A stretch of DNA of 64,000 bases from Phycisphaerae bacterium RAS2 (GTDB lineage Bacteria > Planctomycetota > Phycisphaerae > UBA1845 > UTPLA1): positions 3,473,306-3,537,305 of the forward strand of contig CP036352.1 in the NCBI GenBank assembly GCA_007753915.1, given 5' to 3'. Below the pieces are notes generated by a model that worked only from the letters and a program-made list of their open reading frames with translations, had not been told where the DNA came from and did no database searches. Of the stretch, positions 30,393 to 38,881 are shown piece by piece (position 1 is the first letter of the stretch; each line of letters opens with the position of its first letter). A program made the position numbers and the translations under genes.

Positions 30393-31328
30393 TCACACGA
30401 CAAACGCCTCGTGGCAGAGCGATTCTAGCACGTTCTCGAGGAGATCGACGGCGTTCACCGCCGTCAGCAGATCGACGCGCTGCGCGGGATCACCGCCGAG
30501 CGCCGGCTTGCACCGGCCCGCGTCGGTCCCGCTCGTGGCGACTTCCAGCCGGACGCGCGTCTTGAGATACAGCGCCGGCCAGATCAGGCTGCCGAGCGTC
30601 ACGAGGTCGGGCAGCACCGTGCGCCCCGGCCCGCCGGCGGGATCGTGCTCGATGGGAAACGGCAGCATGCGCGCGAGTACTTCGCCGGTGCGATAGCCGC
30701 TCGCCGCCATCCGCGCGACGTTCGATTCGTCAAAGCAGACAAGGCACGTCACGTCGAGCGGCGAGACAGTGATCGGCAAGCCGGATTGAAGGAGCGCCTC
30801 GGCCGATGCAGGATCGCGATGGAAGTTGAACTCGATGCCCTTCTCCGCGCCGCCGCGCGCCCAGACCGCCCCGCCGGTGACATAAATCTGTCTCGCTGCG
30901 CGAAGCAGGTCGGGCGACTCCCGCCACAGGGTCGCAAGGTTCGTTGGCGGGCCCAGGCAAACCAGCACAATCTCGCCTTCGGCCGACTCAATCGCCTCGT
31001 GATAGACCTCGCGAAAATCGCGCGCGGCCGGAGTCGCCCCCGGCAGCTCACATTCGCCCAAGCCGTCTTCGCCGAAGATGTCGCGCCGGTCGGCCAGCGC
31101 GTGCCCCAGCGCCGGCGGCGGATCCAGCCCACGGCCGATCATCGGCATCGCGGGCGGCGCGAGGGCGGTGAGCAGCCGGCCGAGGTTGGTCATTCCCTGC
31201 GCAAGCGAAACGTTGCCCCCCACGCCGCACAGGGCGCGCAATTCGACGGCGTCGCTCGCCAGGGCCAGCGCAATCGCCGCCGCGTCATCGATTCCTACAT
31301 CTGTATCAATCAGGAGCGGCACCGGCAT
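30393..31328 (-). CDS. Inosine/uridine-preferring nucleoside hydrolase
   Basis: A 311-residue hydrolase that splits ribonucleosides into base and ribose. The calcium-binding signature DTDVGIDDA (residues 8-16) is intact, and PITVSPLDVTCLVCF and EFNFHRDPASA correspond to the substrate pocket (family pattern xEFNxxxDPxA). GGAGGTG lies 6 bases before the ATG. It lies upstream of the P-ATPase on the same strand and divergent from trpD. Confidence 0.9.
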   Translation of the reverse strand: MPVPLLIDTDVGIDDAAAIALALASDAVELRALCGVGGNVSLAQGMTNLGRLLTALAPPAMPMIGRGLDPPPALGHALADRRDIFGEDGLGECELPGATPAARDFREVYHEAIESAEGEIVLVCLGPPTNLATLWRESPDLLRAARQIYVTGGAVWARGGAEKGIEFNFHRDPASAEALLQSGLPITVSPLDVTCLVCFDESNVARMAASGYRTGEVLARMLPFPIEHDPAGGPGRTVLPDLVTLGSLIWPALYLKTRVRLEVATSGTDAGRCKPALGGDPAQRVDLLTAVNAVDLLENVLESLCHEAFVV

Positions 31329-31473
31329 GGGTCACCTCCGCCTGATGTGCCCGCGGCCCGCCGGGCGTAGCCGTTTCGCCGCATTATCCGTCCACACCAG
31401 GCCGGGGTCAATCCGCCGCGCGCCGTCACCGTCTTCCTCGTCCGCGCGACGTCTGCCTGCGCCGCGAAATGAG

Positions 31474-31479
31474 TACAAT
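31474..31479 (+). promoter_or_regulatory. Possible -10 box directly before trpD
   Basis: TACAAT ends only 6 bases before the trpD ATG at 31486. If used, the transcript would start at or next to the ATG (leaderless). The -35 position (GTCTGC) is poor. No ribosome-binding site precedes the ATG. Confidence 0.3.
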
Positions 31480-31485
31480 CCTGCC

Positions 31486-32499
31486 ATGGCAACGGAAATC
31501 GATGACGTCACACGCCGCATCGCCGGCGGCGAAGCGCTTTCCGCCGAGCGGACTGATTTGCTCTTCACGGCGCTCATGGCCGGGCAGTTCGCGCCCGACG
31601 CAGTCGAGCGGTTTCTTCGAGCACTGGCCGCACGGGGCGAGACCATCGCCGAAATCGTCGGCGCGGCCCGCGTCCTGCGACGCCATGTCACCGCCGTGTC
31701 ATGCACCGATCCAGGTGCCATCGACACCTGCGGCACCGGGGGCGACGGCATCAGCACGTTCAACGTATCCACCGCCGCGGCATTCGTCGCGGCCGGCGCC
31801 GGCGCGACCGTCGCCAAGCACGGCAACCGCACGCACTCCCGCTGCAGCGGGTCGGCCGATGTGCTCGAGGCGCTCGGCGTGCCCACCGATCTGTCACCAA
31901 CGCGACTGGGTGAATGCCTTCGCGAGATCGGCATCGCCTTTCTTCACGCCGCGAGGTTGCACCCGGCCATGGCCGTTGTCGCACCGGTGCGCCGCGCCAT
32001 CGGCACGCCCACGATCTTCAATTATCTCGGCCCGCTTACGAACCCCGCGGCCGTCACGCGACAGATCATCGGCGTCCCGCGAGCCGAGTTGCTTCCGCTG
32101 ATCGCCGAGGCCCTGCGCCGACTTGGCGCAGTCCATGCCTGGGTCGTCCACGGCGACGACGGCCTTTGCGATCTGACCACGACGACGACAAGCCGCTACA
32201 TTGAACTTCGCGACGGCCGGTTGACGGAGCACGCGCTCGCGCCGGAGGAGGCGGGCCTGCCTCGCTCGAAGCCATCCGAGCTGCTGGTGGACAGCCCCGC
32301 CGCCAGCGCGGACATGATTCGCGCGGTTCTATCGGGTCAGCCCGGCCCCGCGCGGCATCACACGCTGCTCAACGCCGGCGCGGCGCTGGTCGTCGCGGGG
32401 CGCGCCGGCACGCTGAAAGTAGGAATCAAACTCGCCGCGGACTCAATCGACACCGGCCGGGCCGCCGCCAAACTCGAAGCGCTGGTTCAATTTCGATAG
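31486..32499 (+). CDS. trpD: Anthranilate phosphoribosyltransferase
   Basis: A 337-residue enzyme transferring phosphoribose from PRPP to anthranilate in tryptophan synthesis. PRPP and magnesium motifs are clear: DTCGTGGDG (80-88), NVSTAAAFV, KHGNR (111-115) and SGSADVLEALG. FNYLGPLTNPA and VVHGDDGLCDLT are also typical. In the loop after KHGNR, the usual SVSSKCGS reads THSRCSGS. ATG 31486 fits the family start; the long in-frame extension to 31078 is antisense to the nucleoside hydrolase and not supported. trpD is apart from trpG (2327) and no other trp gene is near. Convergent with the tRNA-binding gene. Confidence 0.95.
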   Translation: MATEIDDVTRRIAGGEALSAERTDLLFTALMAGQFAPDAVERFLRALAARGETIAEIVGAARVLRRHVTAVSCTDPGAIDTCGTGGDGISTFNVSTAAAFVAAGAGATVAKHGNRTHSRCSGSADVLEALGVPTDLSPTRLGECLREIGIAFLHAARLHPAMAVVAPVRRAIGTPTIFNYLGPLTNPAAVTRQIIGVPRAELLPLIAEALRRLGAVHAWVVHGDDGLCDLTTTTTSRYIELRDGRLTEHALAPEEAGLPRSKPSELLVDSPAASADMIRAVLSGQPGPARHHTLLNAGAALVVAGRAGTLKVGIKLAADSIDTGRAAAKLEALVQFR

Positions 32500-32516
32500 G
32501 ACAGGACCGCGCGAGC

Positions 32517-32861
32517 CTACGAAACGCTCGCGCCCGGCGCGATCTCTGCCGACGGCGAAATCACGATCACCTGCGACTTGTCTTCGTTCGAGGCCGCCAG
32601 CAGCATGCCCTGGCTTTCCTCGCCACGCATCGCGCGCGGCGCGAGATTCTTCACAACAACGATCAGCTTGCCGACGAGGCTTTCCGGTTCGTAGAACTGC
32701 CGAATGCCCGCGACGATCTGCCGCTGCTCACCGCCCACGTCCACTTTCAGCACCAACAGCCGATCGGCGTTGGGGTGCGGCCGCGCCTCCAGCACTTTCG
32801 CCACGCGCAAGTCGATCTTCGCGAAATCGTCAAATGTAATCGTCGCCGGGGTGTCGCTCAT
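32517..32861 (-). CDS. Stand-alone tRNA-binding OB-fold protein (MetG C-terminal type)
   Basis: A 114-residue protein equal to the C-terminal tRNA-binding domain of methionyl-tRNA synthetase (Trbp111/EMAP-II OB fold). Family motifs: DFAKIDLRVAKVLEARPHPN, ADRLLVLKVDVG, QIVAGIRQFYEPESLVGK, NLAPRAMRGEESQGMLLAA. Such domains may be separate polypeptides in organisms whose MetG core lacks the extension; metG is not in the window. AGGAGG lies 6 bases before the ATG. Confidence 0.9.
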   Translation of the reverse strand: MSDTPATITFDDFAKIDLRVAKVLEARPHPNADRLLVLKVDVGGEQRQIVAGIRQFYEPESLVGKLIVVVKNLAPRAMRGEESQGMLLAASNEDKSQVIVISPSAEIAPGASVS

Positions 32862-33044
32862 CGGGGACCTCCTCTGGTTGTGAATGAGGCATTATGGCCC
32901 GATTCGTGCCGATGCTCCAATCCGCACCAGCGCGACGGACCGGCAACATCGTGCCCGCTCGTCTGCCGGAGCGGATCTTCGACGGTCGCACGGGGCTTGG
33001 ATTGTTTCGGCCCGCTGGGAGAGCTAAAGAGAAAACAGCTTGGC

Positions 33045-34907
33045 TTAGTATGCCGCGGAGCCCGGTCCCGGTTCGAGCACCTGGACCGTCGCGTTGCCGC
33101 GGTATTCCACGTCATCGCGCGTGACGACGATGACCGAGATGTTGTGATGGCCCGGCGAGGTGAGAATCTTGTGCCCGCGCGGCTCATCGTTCAGCCAGAC
33201 GCCGTTGTCCAGCCAGAGGAAGTCCGCCCCTTCGAGCTTCTCCCTCGGAAGGTCCACGCTGTACTGAATGAAATGCGGGCTCGTTCCGACGGCCGGGCCG
33301 TTCAACTGCACATTGACGCGGTTGGCGCGCGTCTGACTCGAGAATGCACGCGAAGCGCTGGCCGGCTGACTCGGTCGCGCCGCGGCGGTTCCCGGCATTC
33401 GACCCGATGACGGCGTAACGCCGTACTGCCCCGACGAGCGATCAGCTGCTTCGCGCTGATTGGCCTCGCGCGCCGCGGCGTTTCGCAAGGCCTCGTTTCG
33501 GCTGACCGGTCGCCCCGCGTACATCGGCATCGGCGGTTCAGACGCTTTCCACGGCTTGGGCTGTTCCGCCTGGGGAGGTTTCGAGGCAGCGTCTTTCTGG
33601 GCAACCTGCTTCACCGCGCTGGACGGCGGCGGGTTGGTTCGGGTGGCTGGCGGAGGCGACGACTTGGGTTCGCGCGCGGCCGATGCGAGCTGCGTCGATT
33701 GCTGCGAGTCGTTTCGCGGTGGAGTGGATTGCGGGGCCGGTGGCTTGGCAGCCGGCTGGGGAGCGGGTCGCTCCTGCCGGATGGGAGGCGATGCAGGCGG
33801 CTCCGTCCGACTTCGCGAAGCCACGGTTTCGTAGGCGGGTGAGCGGCCGGTCGGGTAATCGCGCCCCGCGCTGGAGCCGGTGAATGCCGACTGGGCCGAC
33901 GCCGAATCGGAGCGACCCGGCCCGGCGGACGGCGTCGTCTTCGGCGGCACCGGCGGGGTCGTCGGTGAATTGCGGCGCGAAGCCGGCTCATTGTACGCCA
34001 GCGCCGTCGGCGGCCGGCCCAGCGACGACGGCGGCGCGAACTGCGCCAGCAGCGTCGGCGGCGGGTAATAGTCGGTCATCTGCACCTGGGCGACGGTCCG
34101 CGCGGCATCTTCCGGATGCAACGGCTCCAGACCGATCTGCTCGGCGAAAAAGGCGGCGGCCGTCTGCGGGATGCGCGAGTGGCCCATGTTGTCGATCATT
34201 TTTCCGCGGACAGTTTTGAACTTGCGCGCCTCGTACCACGCGACGGCGTCCTGCGATTCGGTCTTGCACGCGGCGAAATCGCCGTCGCCGATGAAGATGG
34301 CCACCGGCACGCGATCCTTGTAGAGCGGCACGGTCGCCTCGGTCAGCAGGGCCGCCGAGAAATTAGACAATCGTACAGCAATGGCCGCGAACCGGTCGGG
34401 GAAGCGGTTCGGGAAGTAGTGCGCGAGGTACCCGCCGCACGACCAGCTCGTCGCCAGCACTTTCTTGCGATCCGAGTTGGTCGTCTGGAACACGTGCTCC
34501 ATGATCGCGATCACGTTCTCCTTGTCGCGCAACACGTAACTGTGCTCGCGTGTCAGGGGATACTCCATGAACGAATCGCTCGTATTCAGCTCCGGGGCGC
34601 AGACGACATAACCGTAGATGTCCGCCTCTTTTTCCCACTCGCGCTCCTGCGGAAGCGCGTTGTCGTACGGCTTCATGCCGTGGAATGTCATCACCAGCGG
34701 CCAGCCCTTCATCCGCGGGTTGGGATGCCGACCGTTGTTTCGGACGTAGTCCATCGGCAGGTAGAGGTGATACCCTGCCTTGGTGGTCGGCTCGGTGACG
34801 TACTGGTAGATGCCCTGTCCGCGCGGCTGCGGCACGGCACAGCCCGACGCCCAGGTCAGAACCAGCCCCAGCAGCCCAAGCGCCAAAAATCTTCGTCCCA
34901 GGACCAT
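33045..34907 (-). CDS. Lipoprotein with esterase-like alpha/beta-hydrolase domain and Pro/Ser-rich tail
   Basis: A 620-residue exported lipoprotein. The start at ATG 34907 gives a clean signal (FLALGLLGLVLTWASGC, lipidated Cys23); longer in-frame starts up to 35117 would bury it. Residues about 30-300 are an alpha/beta hydrolase like feruloyl-esterase or PHB-depolymerase families. The nucleophile is Ser156 in TSWSCGGYLAHYFPNRFPD; IFIGDGDF and NMGHSRIP supply the likely Asp and His. A long Pro/Ser/Thr/Arg-rich unstructured stretch (about 330-530) leads to a small C-terminal beta domain (HFIQYSVDLPREKLEGADFL; HHNISVIVVTRDDVEYRG) that looks Ig/PEGA-like. Substrate unknown. Confidence 0.7.
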   Translation of the reverse strand: MVLGRRFLALGLLGLVLTWASGCAVPQPRGQGIYQYVTEPTTKAGYHLYLPMDYVRNNGRHPNPRMKGWPLVMTFHGMKPYDNALPQEREWEKEADIYGYVVCAPELNTSDSFMEYPLTREHSYVLRDKENVIAIMEHVFQTTNSDRKKVLATSWSCGGYLAHYFPNRFPDRFAAIAVRLSNFSAALLTEATVPLYKDRVPVAIFIGDGDFAACKTESQDAVAWYEARKFKTVRGKMIDNMGHSRIPQTAAAFFAEQIGLEPLHPEDAARTVAQVQMTDYYPPPTLLAQFAPPSSLGRPPTALAYNEPASRRNSPTTPPVPPKTTPSAGPGRSDSASAQSAFTGSSAGRDYPTGRSPAYETVASRSRTEPPASPPIRQERPAPQPAAKPPAPQSTPPRNDSQQSTQLASAAREPKSSPPPATRTNPPPSSAVKQVAQKDAASKPPQAEQPKPWKASEPPMPMYAGRPVSRNEALRNAAAREANQREAADRSSGQYGVTPSSGRMPGTAAARPSQPASASRAFSSQTRANRVNVQLNGPAVGTSPHFIQYSVDLPREKLEGADFLWLDNGVWLNDEPRGHKILTSPGHHNISVIVVTRDDVEYRGNATVQVLEPGPGSAAY

Positions 34908-35262
34908 GTACACCCTGTGATGCGAACCCGGCAACGCCATCGCCACGACTCGTCGGGGCCTGGTCGCCTTTACTCTTTCGGCCGCCGGGCGGCCTGTTCG
35001 TTTATTATCGTGACCCGTCGGCATCCGTTCCAAACGGTTTCCAAGGATTGATACAGCCATCTCACCCGGCCAGTTGCCGGGCCAGTTTTCTCGGACTCCC
35101 CCCTGAAACCGCGCCAAGACCGTTACGTCCCAATGGCCGAAACGGTTCCAATCCTCGTGCGTTCCGTTTTTCCATTATAAGCTGCGAAGCAAGCCAAGCC
35201 AAACGCGGTTCCGTCGCAGGGAACGGGTTATTTGAATCGCAACGGGCGACGAACACTCCATC
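34908..35262. other. Intergenic region between divergent genes
   Basis: Divergent spacer of 355 bases. Part of it (34908-35117) is open in the esterase frame but is unlike coding text. CCCGGC/GCCGGG form a small hairpin at 35065-35081. No clear promoter was found. Confidence 0.4.
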
Positions 35263-35850
35263 ATGACGCAATCCAATCCCGACAATTCACAGCCTGAATC
35301 GCCCGCCGGGCAAGACCCTTCGCGAAAGAACCTGGTCGGCCGATTTGTGGTCGAGCGCGGGGGCGTTCGCCATGTCGGTCTCGCCGCGCACGAAGCGATG
35401 GAACTGCTCGCCGCGTCGTCGGCCGGCGAAACGGGGCAACTGCTGCTCATTCATCGCGTCGGCGATCGCGGAACGATGGAGCTGATCGGGGTGGAGTCGG
35501 CCGCGCTGTCGCGCACCAGTGCGGTGGTCTACCGGTTTGAAGACGTGCGCATCGGTCGTGCCGCGTATGAGTCACTGATCAACCGCACGAACGCCGTCGG
35601 CGAGCGGGCGGTGCGTCGCATGCCGCCTCCGTGCAGGCTTGAGGTGCGCTTCGCGCGCGTGCCCGCGCACGCAGCCCCCGTGGCACTCGTGGTGCAGTTC
35701 CCCGAACCGTGCTTCGAGGCGGCGATGCGATGGACGCAACGTGTGATCGTTGGATCGATCATTCCGCAGGAGGCGGGCCGAACAGCGCTGCGCGACTTCG
35801 ACGCGAGCGCCCCGCAGATCATGGAATCGGCGACCATCGAGCCGGAGTAG
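35263..35850 (+). CDS. Hypothetical protein, 195 residues
   Basis: No family recognised. No signal peptide or membrane helix. Residues 1-24 are polar and probably disordered; the rest (FVVERGGVRHVGLAAHEAME; TGQLLLIHRVGDRGTMELIG; CRLEVRFARVPAH) looks like a compact alpha/beta protein. Coding character is supported by length, ordered hydrophobic spacing and the fact that its stop directly abuts the convergent YdjY gene stop. No strong ribosome-binding site. Confidence 0.6.
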   Translation: MTQSNPDNSQPESPAGQDPSRKNLVGRFVVERGGVRHVGLAAHEAMELLAASSAGETGQLLLIHRVGDRGTMELIGVESAALSRTSAVVYRFEDVRIGRAAYESLINRTNAVGERAVRRMPPPCRLEVRFARVPAHAAPVALVVQFPEPCFEAAMRWTQRVIVGSIIPQEAGRTALRDFDASAPQIMESATIEPE

Positions 35851-36570
35851 TCACTTCTTCGCAGGCTGGAGGATCAGCGTCACGGCCGTGCCGAGCGGCG
35901 GGATCGCATCCGTATTCGCCTTCAGCCACAGATCCGTGTCGCTGGACGAATGCGACGTGGCCAGGGAAAGCAGCGAACTGGGGAAGTCCACGACCGTCAC
36001 CAGCGTGCCTTCTTCGTCGGCCGCGAGGCGATTCGCTTTGTCACGCTCCGACCCCGAGAACACCCAGGCCCGCGGCGCCATCGGCCGCCCCGCCGCCACG
36101 TCGATCATCCAGTCGCAGGCCGACTGCTCGACCACGCGACCGTCCAACTCGTATCGCACGCGCACTTCGACCGGGTCGCCGCTGGCGGCGCGCTCGGTGC
36201 GCGTCTCGGGAAAATAGCGGGCCGTGTGCCCCGGTTGCAGACCGATCAGACCGAGCGCCTGGTAGATCGCACTGCACGGCACGCTCGTCTTAAGAATGCT
36301 TTCGTGTTCCTTCGGCACCGGCGCTTTGCTGTAGGCAAACAGCTCCAGCGGTCCCTCGCGCAGCACCACTTCGCACGCGATTTCAACCTTCGGCACGCGG
36401 AAGTCGATTCGCACGCCGGGCGCGTAGTCCACCGCTTTGGCCGCGCCGCGCTGCGATGAATCGACGGTTGCGCGATCGCCCTGCTGCGAATCCGGTGAAC
36501 ACGCGCCGGCCAACGCCGACACGACGACGCACCACGCCCAGCCTTTCCAGAAGTGTCGTGTTCGTGGCAT
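35851..36570 (-). CDS. YdjY-domain lipoprotein
   Basis: A 239-residue exported lipoprotein from ATG 36570, with signal WAWCVVVSALAGAC. The YdjY domain is marked by REGPLELFAYSKAPVPKEHE, SILKTSVPCSAIYQALGLIG, and LQPG. Such domains are common in planctomycetes; the biochemical role is unknown. Its stop is immediately next to that of the gene at 35263 (convergent, no gap). Confidence 0.8.
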   Translation of the reverse strand: MPRTRHFWKGWAWCVVVSALAGACSPDSQQGDRATVDSSQRGAAKAVDYAPGVRIDFRVPKVEIACEVVLREGPLELFAYSKAPVPKEHESILKTSVPCSAIYQALGLIGLQPGHTARYFPETRTERAASGDPVEVRVRYELDGRVVEQSACDWMIDVAAGRPMAPRAWVFSGSERDKANRLAADEEGTLVTVVDFPSSLLSLATSHSSSDTDLWLKANTDAIPPLGTAVTLILQPAKK

Positions 36571-36623
36571 TCGTGCGAACCCCGCCGCAACGAGTACGGC
36601 CGTCCCCTTTTGGTGCAGCACTC

Positions 36624-36649
36624 GGCGCTCCCTTACGGTCGCGGCTCGG
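36624..36649 (-). repeat. Dispersed repeat, copy C (minus orientation)
   Basis: Reverse complement matches 59112-59140 without mismatch over 29 bases when extended to 36621. Lies between the YdjY gene and the next membrane-protein gene, oriented like the genes. Confidence 0.75.
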
Positions 36650-36690
36650 ACGGTCGCGCCTTGGAGCGCCTCGCAACGGACCAGCCGATG

Positions 36691-38718
36691 TCAATTCCCC
36701 ACGCCGGAGTAAAGCATCAGCGTCCGGCGCAGGTCATCGCGCATCATCACCGCGCCGCGGTGATCGGGCACGAACTTCAGCACCGTCTCCGCCGAATCGA
36801 CGGCCCGTTGCACCCGGCGGCGCATTTCCATCCAGTCATTGCGCCGCGCCGCAGCCTTGGCAAGATTGCCCTCGGCCACCGCCTTGTGATACCACGCTTC
36901 ATGATAATCGGGGGCCAGCCGGATGGCTTCATCGGCAAGCGTCAAACCCGCCGACCACCACCCGATCGTCATCGGCACGTTGAGCATCGTGCCCAGCGTC
37001 AACGCGCGATGGTATTCGCCGCCCTGCGCCCGGGCGATCCAGTCGGCCGGATTGAGCAGGTCTTCGCGCGGCTGGTTGGCCTGTATGAGCGCCTCGTGTT
37101 CGGGAATGCGCCGCAAATAAATGACCGCGTACGGGTCGAAATAGACAGGCGACCAATTGTTCACGTCCATCGCCAGCTTGCGAATCAGCGGCTGTGTGTC
37201 CGGGCCGGCGTGGAGCAACACGACATTGATGCCGTGCTCGTCGAGAAACGTCTTGTGGTCGAGCTTGCCGAGGCCGACATCAAACGCGGCGCGCAGCACC
37301 GGCTCGGGGTACGCAAACGTGTTGGTATCGACAAAGAGCTTGAAGCGTTCCGGTAGCCAAAGCAGCGTGTTGCTCGACGAGAAGTAATCAACAAATAGGT
37401 TGGGTTGCAAGCCGGGATGATCGGCGAGCCATTTCACGGCGTCGCGCGGGAAGGTCACATCGCTGTAGCCGCCGCCGAACTCGCGCGTGATGCGCCGCTC
37501 GGTGTAATAAAAACGTCCCGAAACGATACTGGTCGCCCAATACCCCACGCCGAGCAGCGCGGCCACCACGGACAGCGTCCTTGCGGCATGACGCATTGCA
37601 TGCAGGCGCTGCGAAAGGCTCGCGTGCAGCGACGTCACGGCAACCGGCGCGGCGATCAGTGCAAACGGAGCGATGTTTCGCCGCATTTGAATGGACATCG
37701 CAGCCAAAAGGATCAGCACAAACGCCTCACCCAGCCGGCCGCGCCGGACCAACAGCACAACCCCAACAGCCGCAAGCGCCAATAGCAGCAGATATGCGTT
37801 GATCGTTCTCGAATTGATCGGCTGCCCGATGTATTTGAAGGGCGAATGAAATTCGGAGATCTCCGACCAGGCACTGGCGCGGGCTTCTTGCGGGCCTGCG
37901 GCCATTACGTCGTGCTGACTCAAGTAGCGCAGTGTAGAGATCGGAAAAAGCGCCCCCCGAACGTGCCAGGGGTTGACCATGCACGCAGCCAACTGCACAG
38001 CGAGCAGGGTCGCGAAAAACTTCGCGCGCGACGATTCGGCCGGGCGCCGCCAGCGCCGCAGAGCCGCCCCGGCGAGCATCGCAGCCGTGACCAGTGGGCC
38101 GACGAGAAAGTAGCTGTGCAGATTGACCCAGAGGACCTGCATCGCGCCGAGACCGATGAGCAGCCGGCGGGACGATCCTCCGCGGACAAGCACCGCAACA
38201 AGGGTGACCAGCAGCGCGTGGCTGAACAGCTCCGGGCGCATGCTGAAACGCTCGTACGCTCCCAGCGCGGCCAGCAGCGCTGCCCATGCGACAGCGTGCC
38301 ACGATTTCGTCAGTGTTCGCGCGATTGCCGTCACTCCCGCGAACAGAACCGCGAGCAACACGGTGCGCAGGGCGATGAGGCCGTTCGGCCCGGCCGCGCG
38401 CTCCAGCCAGGCCATGACGACCTGCGCGCCCCAGTTGGCGTTGACGAAGTCCTGCGAGTTGGCGGGGACGATGAAGGGGTCGCGCGTGACAATCTTGCCG
38501 GTGTCGAGAAAGTGCCGCCCGTAGGCGAGGTGGTAACCGCTGTCGAGATCGCCGAGCTTGAACCAACCGAGCAGAGCAATGAAGCCGACGACGACGACGA
38601 ATGCGACGACCTCGGAGATAATGCCGAATCGCTCCGAATGCTCAACCAATGGCGCTGTTGTCGGCGGCGATGATGGCGTCGGTGATTTCATTTTGCCAGG
38701 GGCGGCGAGCAAGCTCAC
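36691..38718 (-). CDS. Polytopic membrane protein, GT-C-like, with TPR-like tail
   Basis: A 675-residue protein with about ten membrane helices (first: EVVAFVVVVGFIALLGWF) and a C-terminal soluble region (from about 470). The first periplasmic loop has GDLDSGYHLAYGRHFLDTG, then NANWGAQVVMAWLER, a layout seen in GT-C type membrane glycosyltransferases and their relatives. The C-terminus (ADEAIRLAPDYHEAWYHKAV; RAVDSAETVLKFVPDHRG) reads as TPR-like helices. No specific family or substrate is recognised. GTG 38718 is listed; an ATG at 38691 is a possible alternative, neither having a strong ribosome-binding site. Confidence 0.7.
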   Translation of the reverse strand: MSLLAAPGKMKSPTPSSPPTTAPLVEHSERFGIISEVVAFVVVVGFIALLGWFKLGDLDSGYHLAYGRHFLDTGKIVTRDPFIVPANSQDFVNANWGAQVVMAWLERAAGPNGLIALRTVLLAVLFAGVTAIARTLTKSWHAVAWAALLAALGAYERFSMRPELFSHALLVTLVAVLVRGGSSRRLLIGLGAMQVLWVNLHSYFLVGPLVTAAMLAGAALRRWRRPAESSRAKFFATLLAVQLAACMVNPWHVRGALFPISTLRYLSQHDVMAAGPQEARASAWSEISEFHSPFKYIGQPINSRTINAYLLLLALAAVGVVLLVRRGRLGEAFVLILLAAMSIQMRRNIAPFALIAAPVAVTSLHASLSQRLHAMRHAARTLSVVAALLGVGYWATSIVSGRFYYTERRITREFGGGYSDVTFPRDAVKWLADHPGLQPNLFVDYFSSSNTLLWLPERFKLFVDTNTFAYPEPVLRAAFDVGLGKLDHKTFLDEHGINVVLLHAGPDTQPLIRKLAMDVNNWSPVYFDPYAVIYLRRIPEHEALIQANQPREDLLNPADWIARAQGGEYHRALTLGTMLNVPMTIGWWSAGLTLADEAIRLAPDYHEAWYHKAVAEGNLAKAAARRNDWMEMRRRVQRAVDSAETVLKFVPDHRGAVMMRDDLRRTLMLYSGVGN

Positions 38719-38881
38719 CGGCTAAATGGAGGTTGTGCCCGTCGCGCGGCGAGAGAGGTCGTCGGGTAACGCCGATGGCGCTCGCCGTGCATCATGGAAT
38801 TCATCGGCAAATAATAAAGCCGGCCGATGGGGTTGCCATCGACCGGCCCGCTGAAAAGACCAAATGTCCCGTAGATCGTCG

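Noticed and set aside
28823-30565. 580-codon plus-strand frame
   Set aside because: Antisense to the copper ATPase; full of Arg, His and Gln with no recognisable domain.
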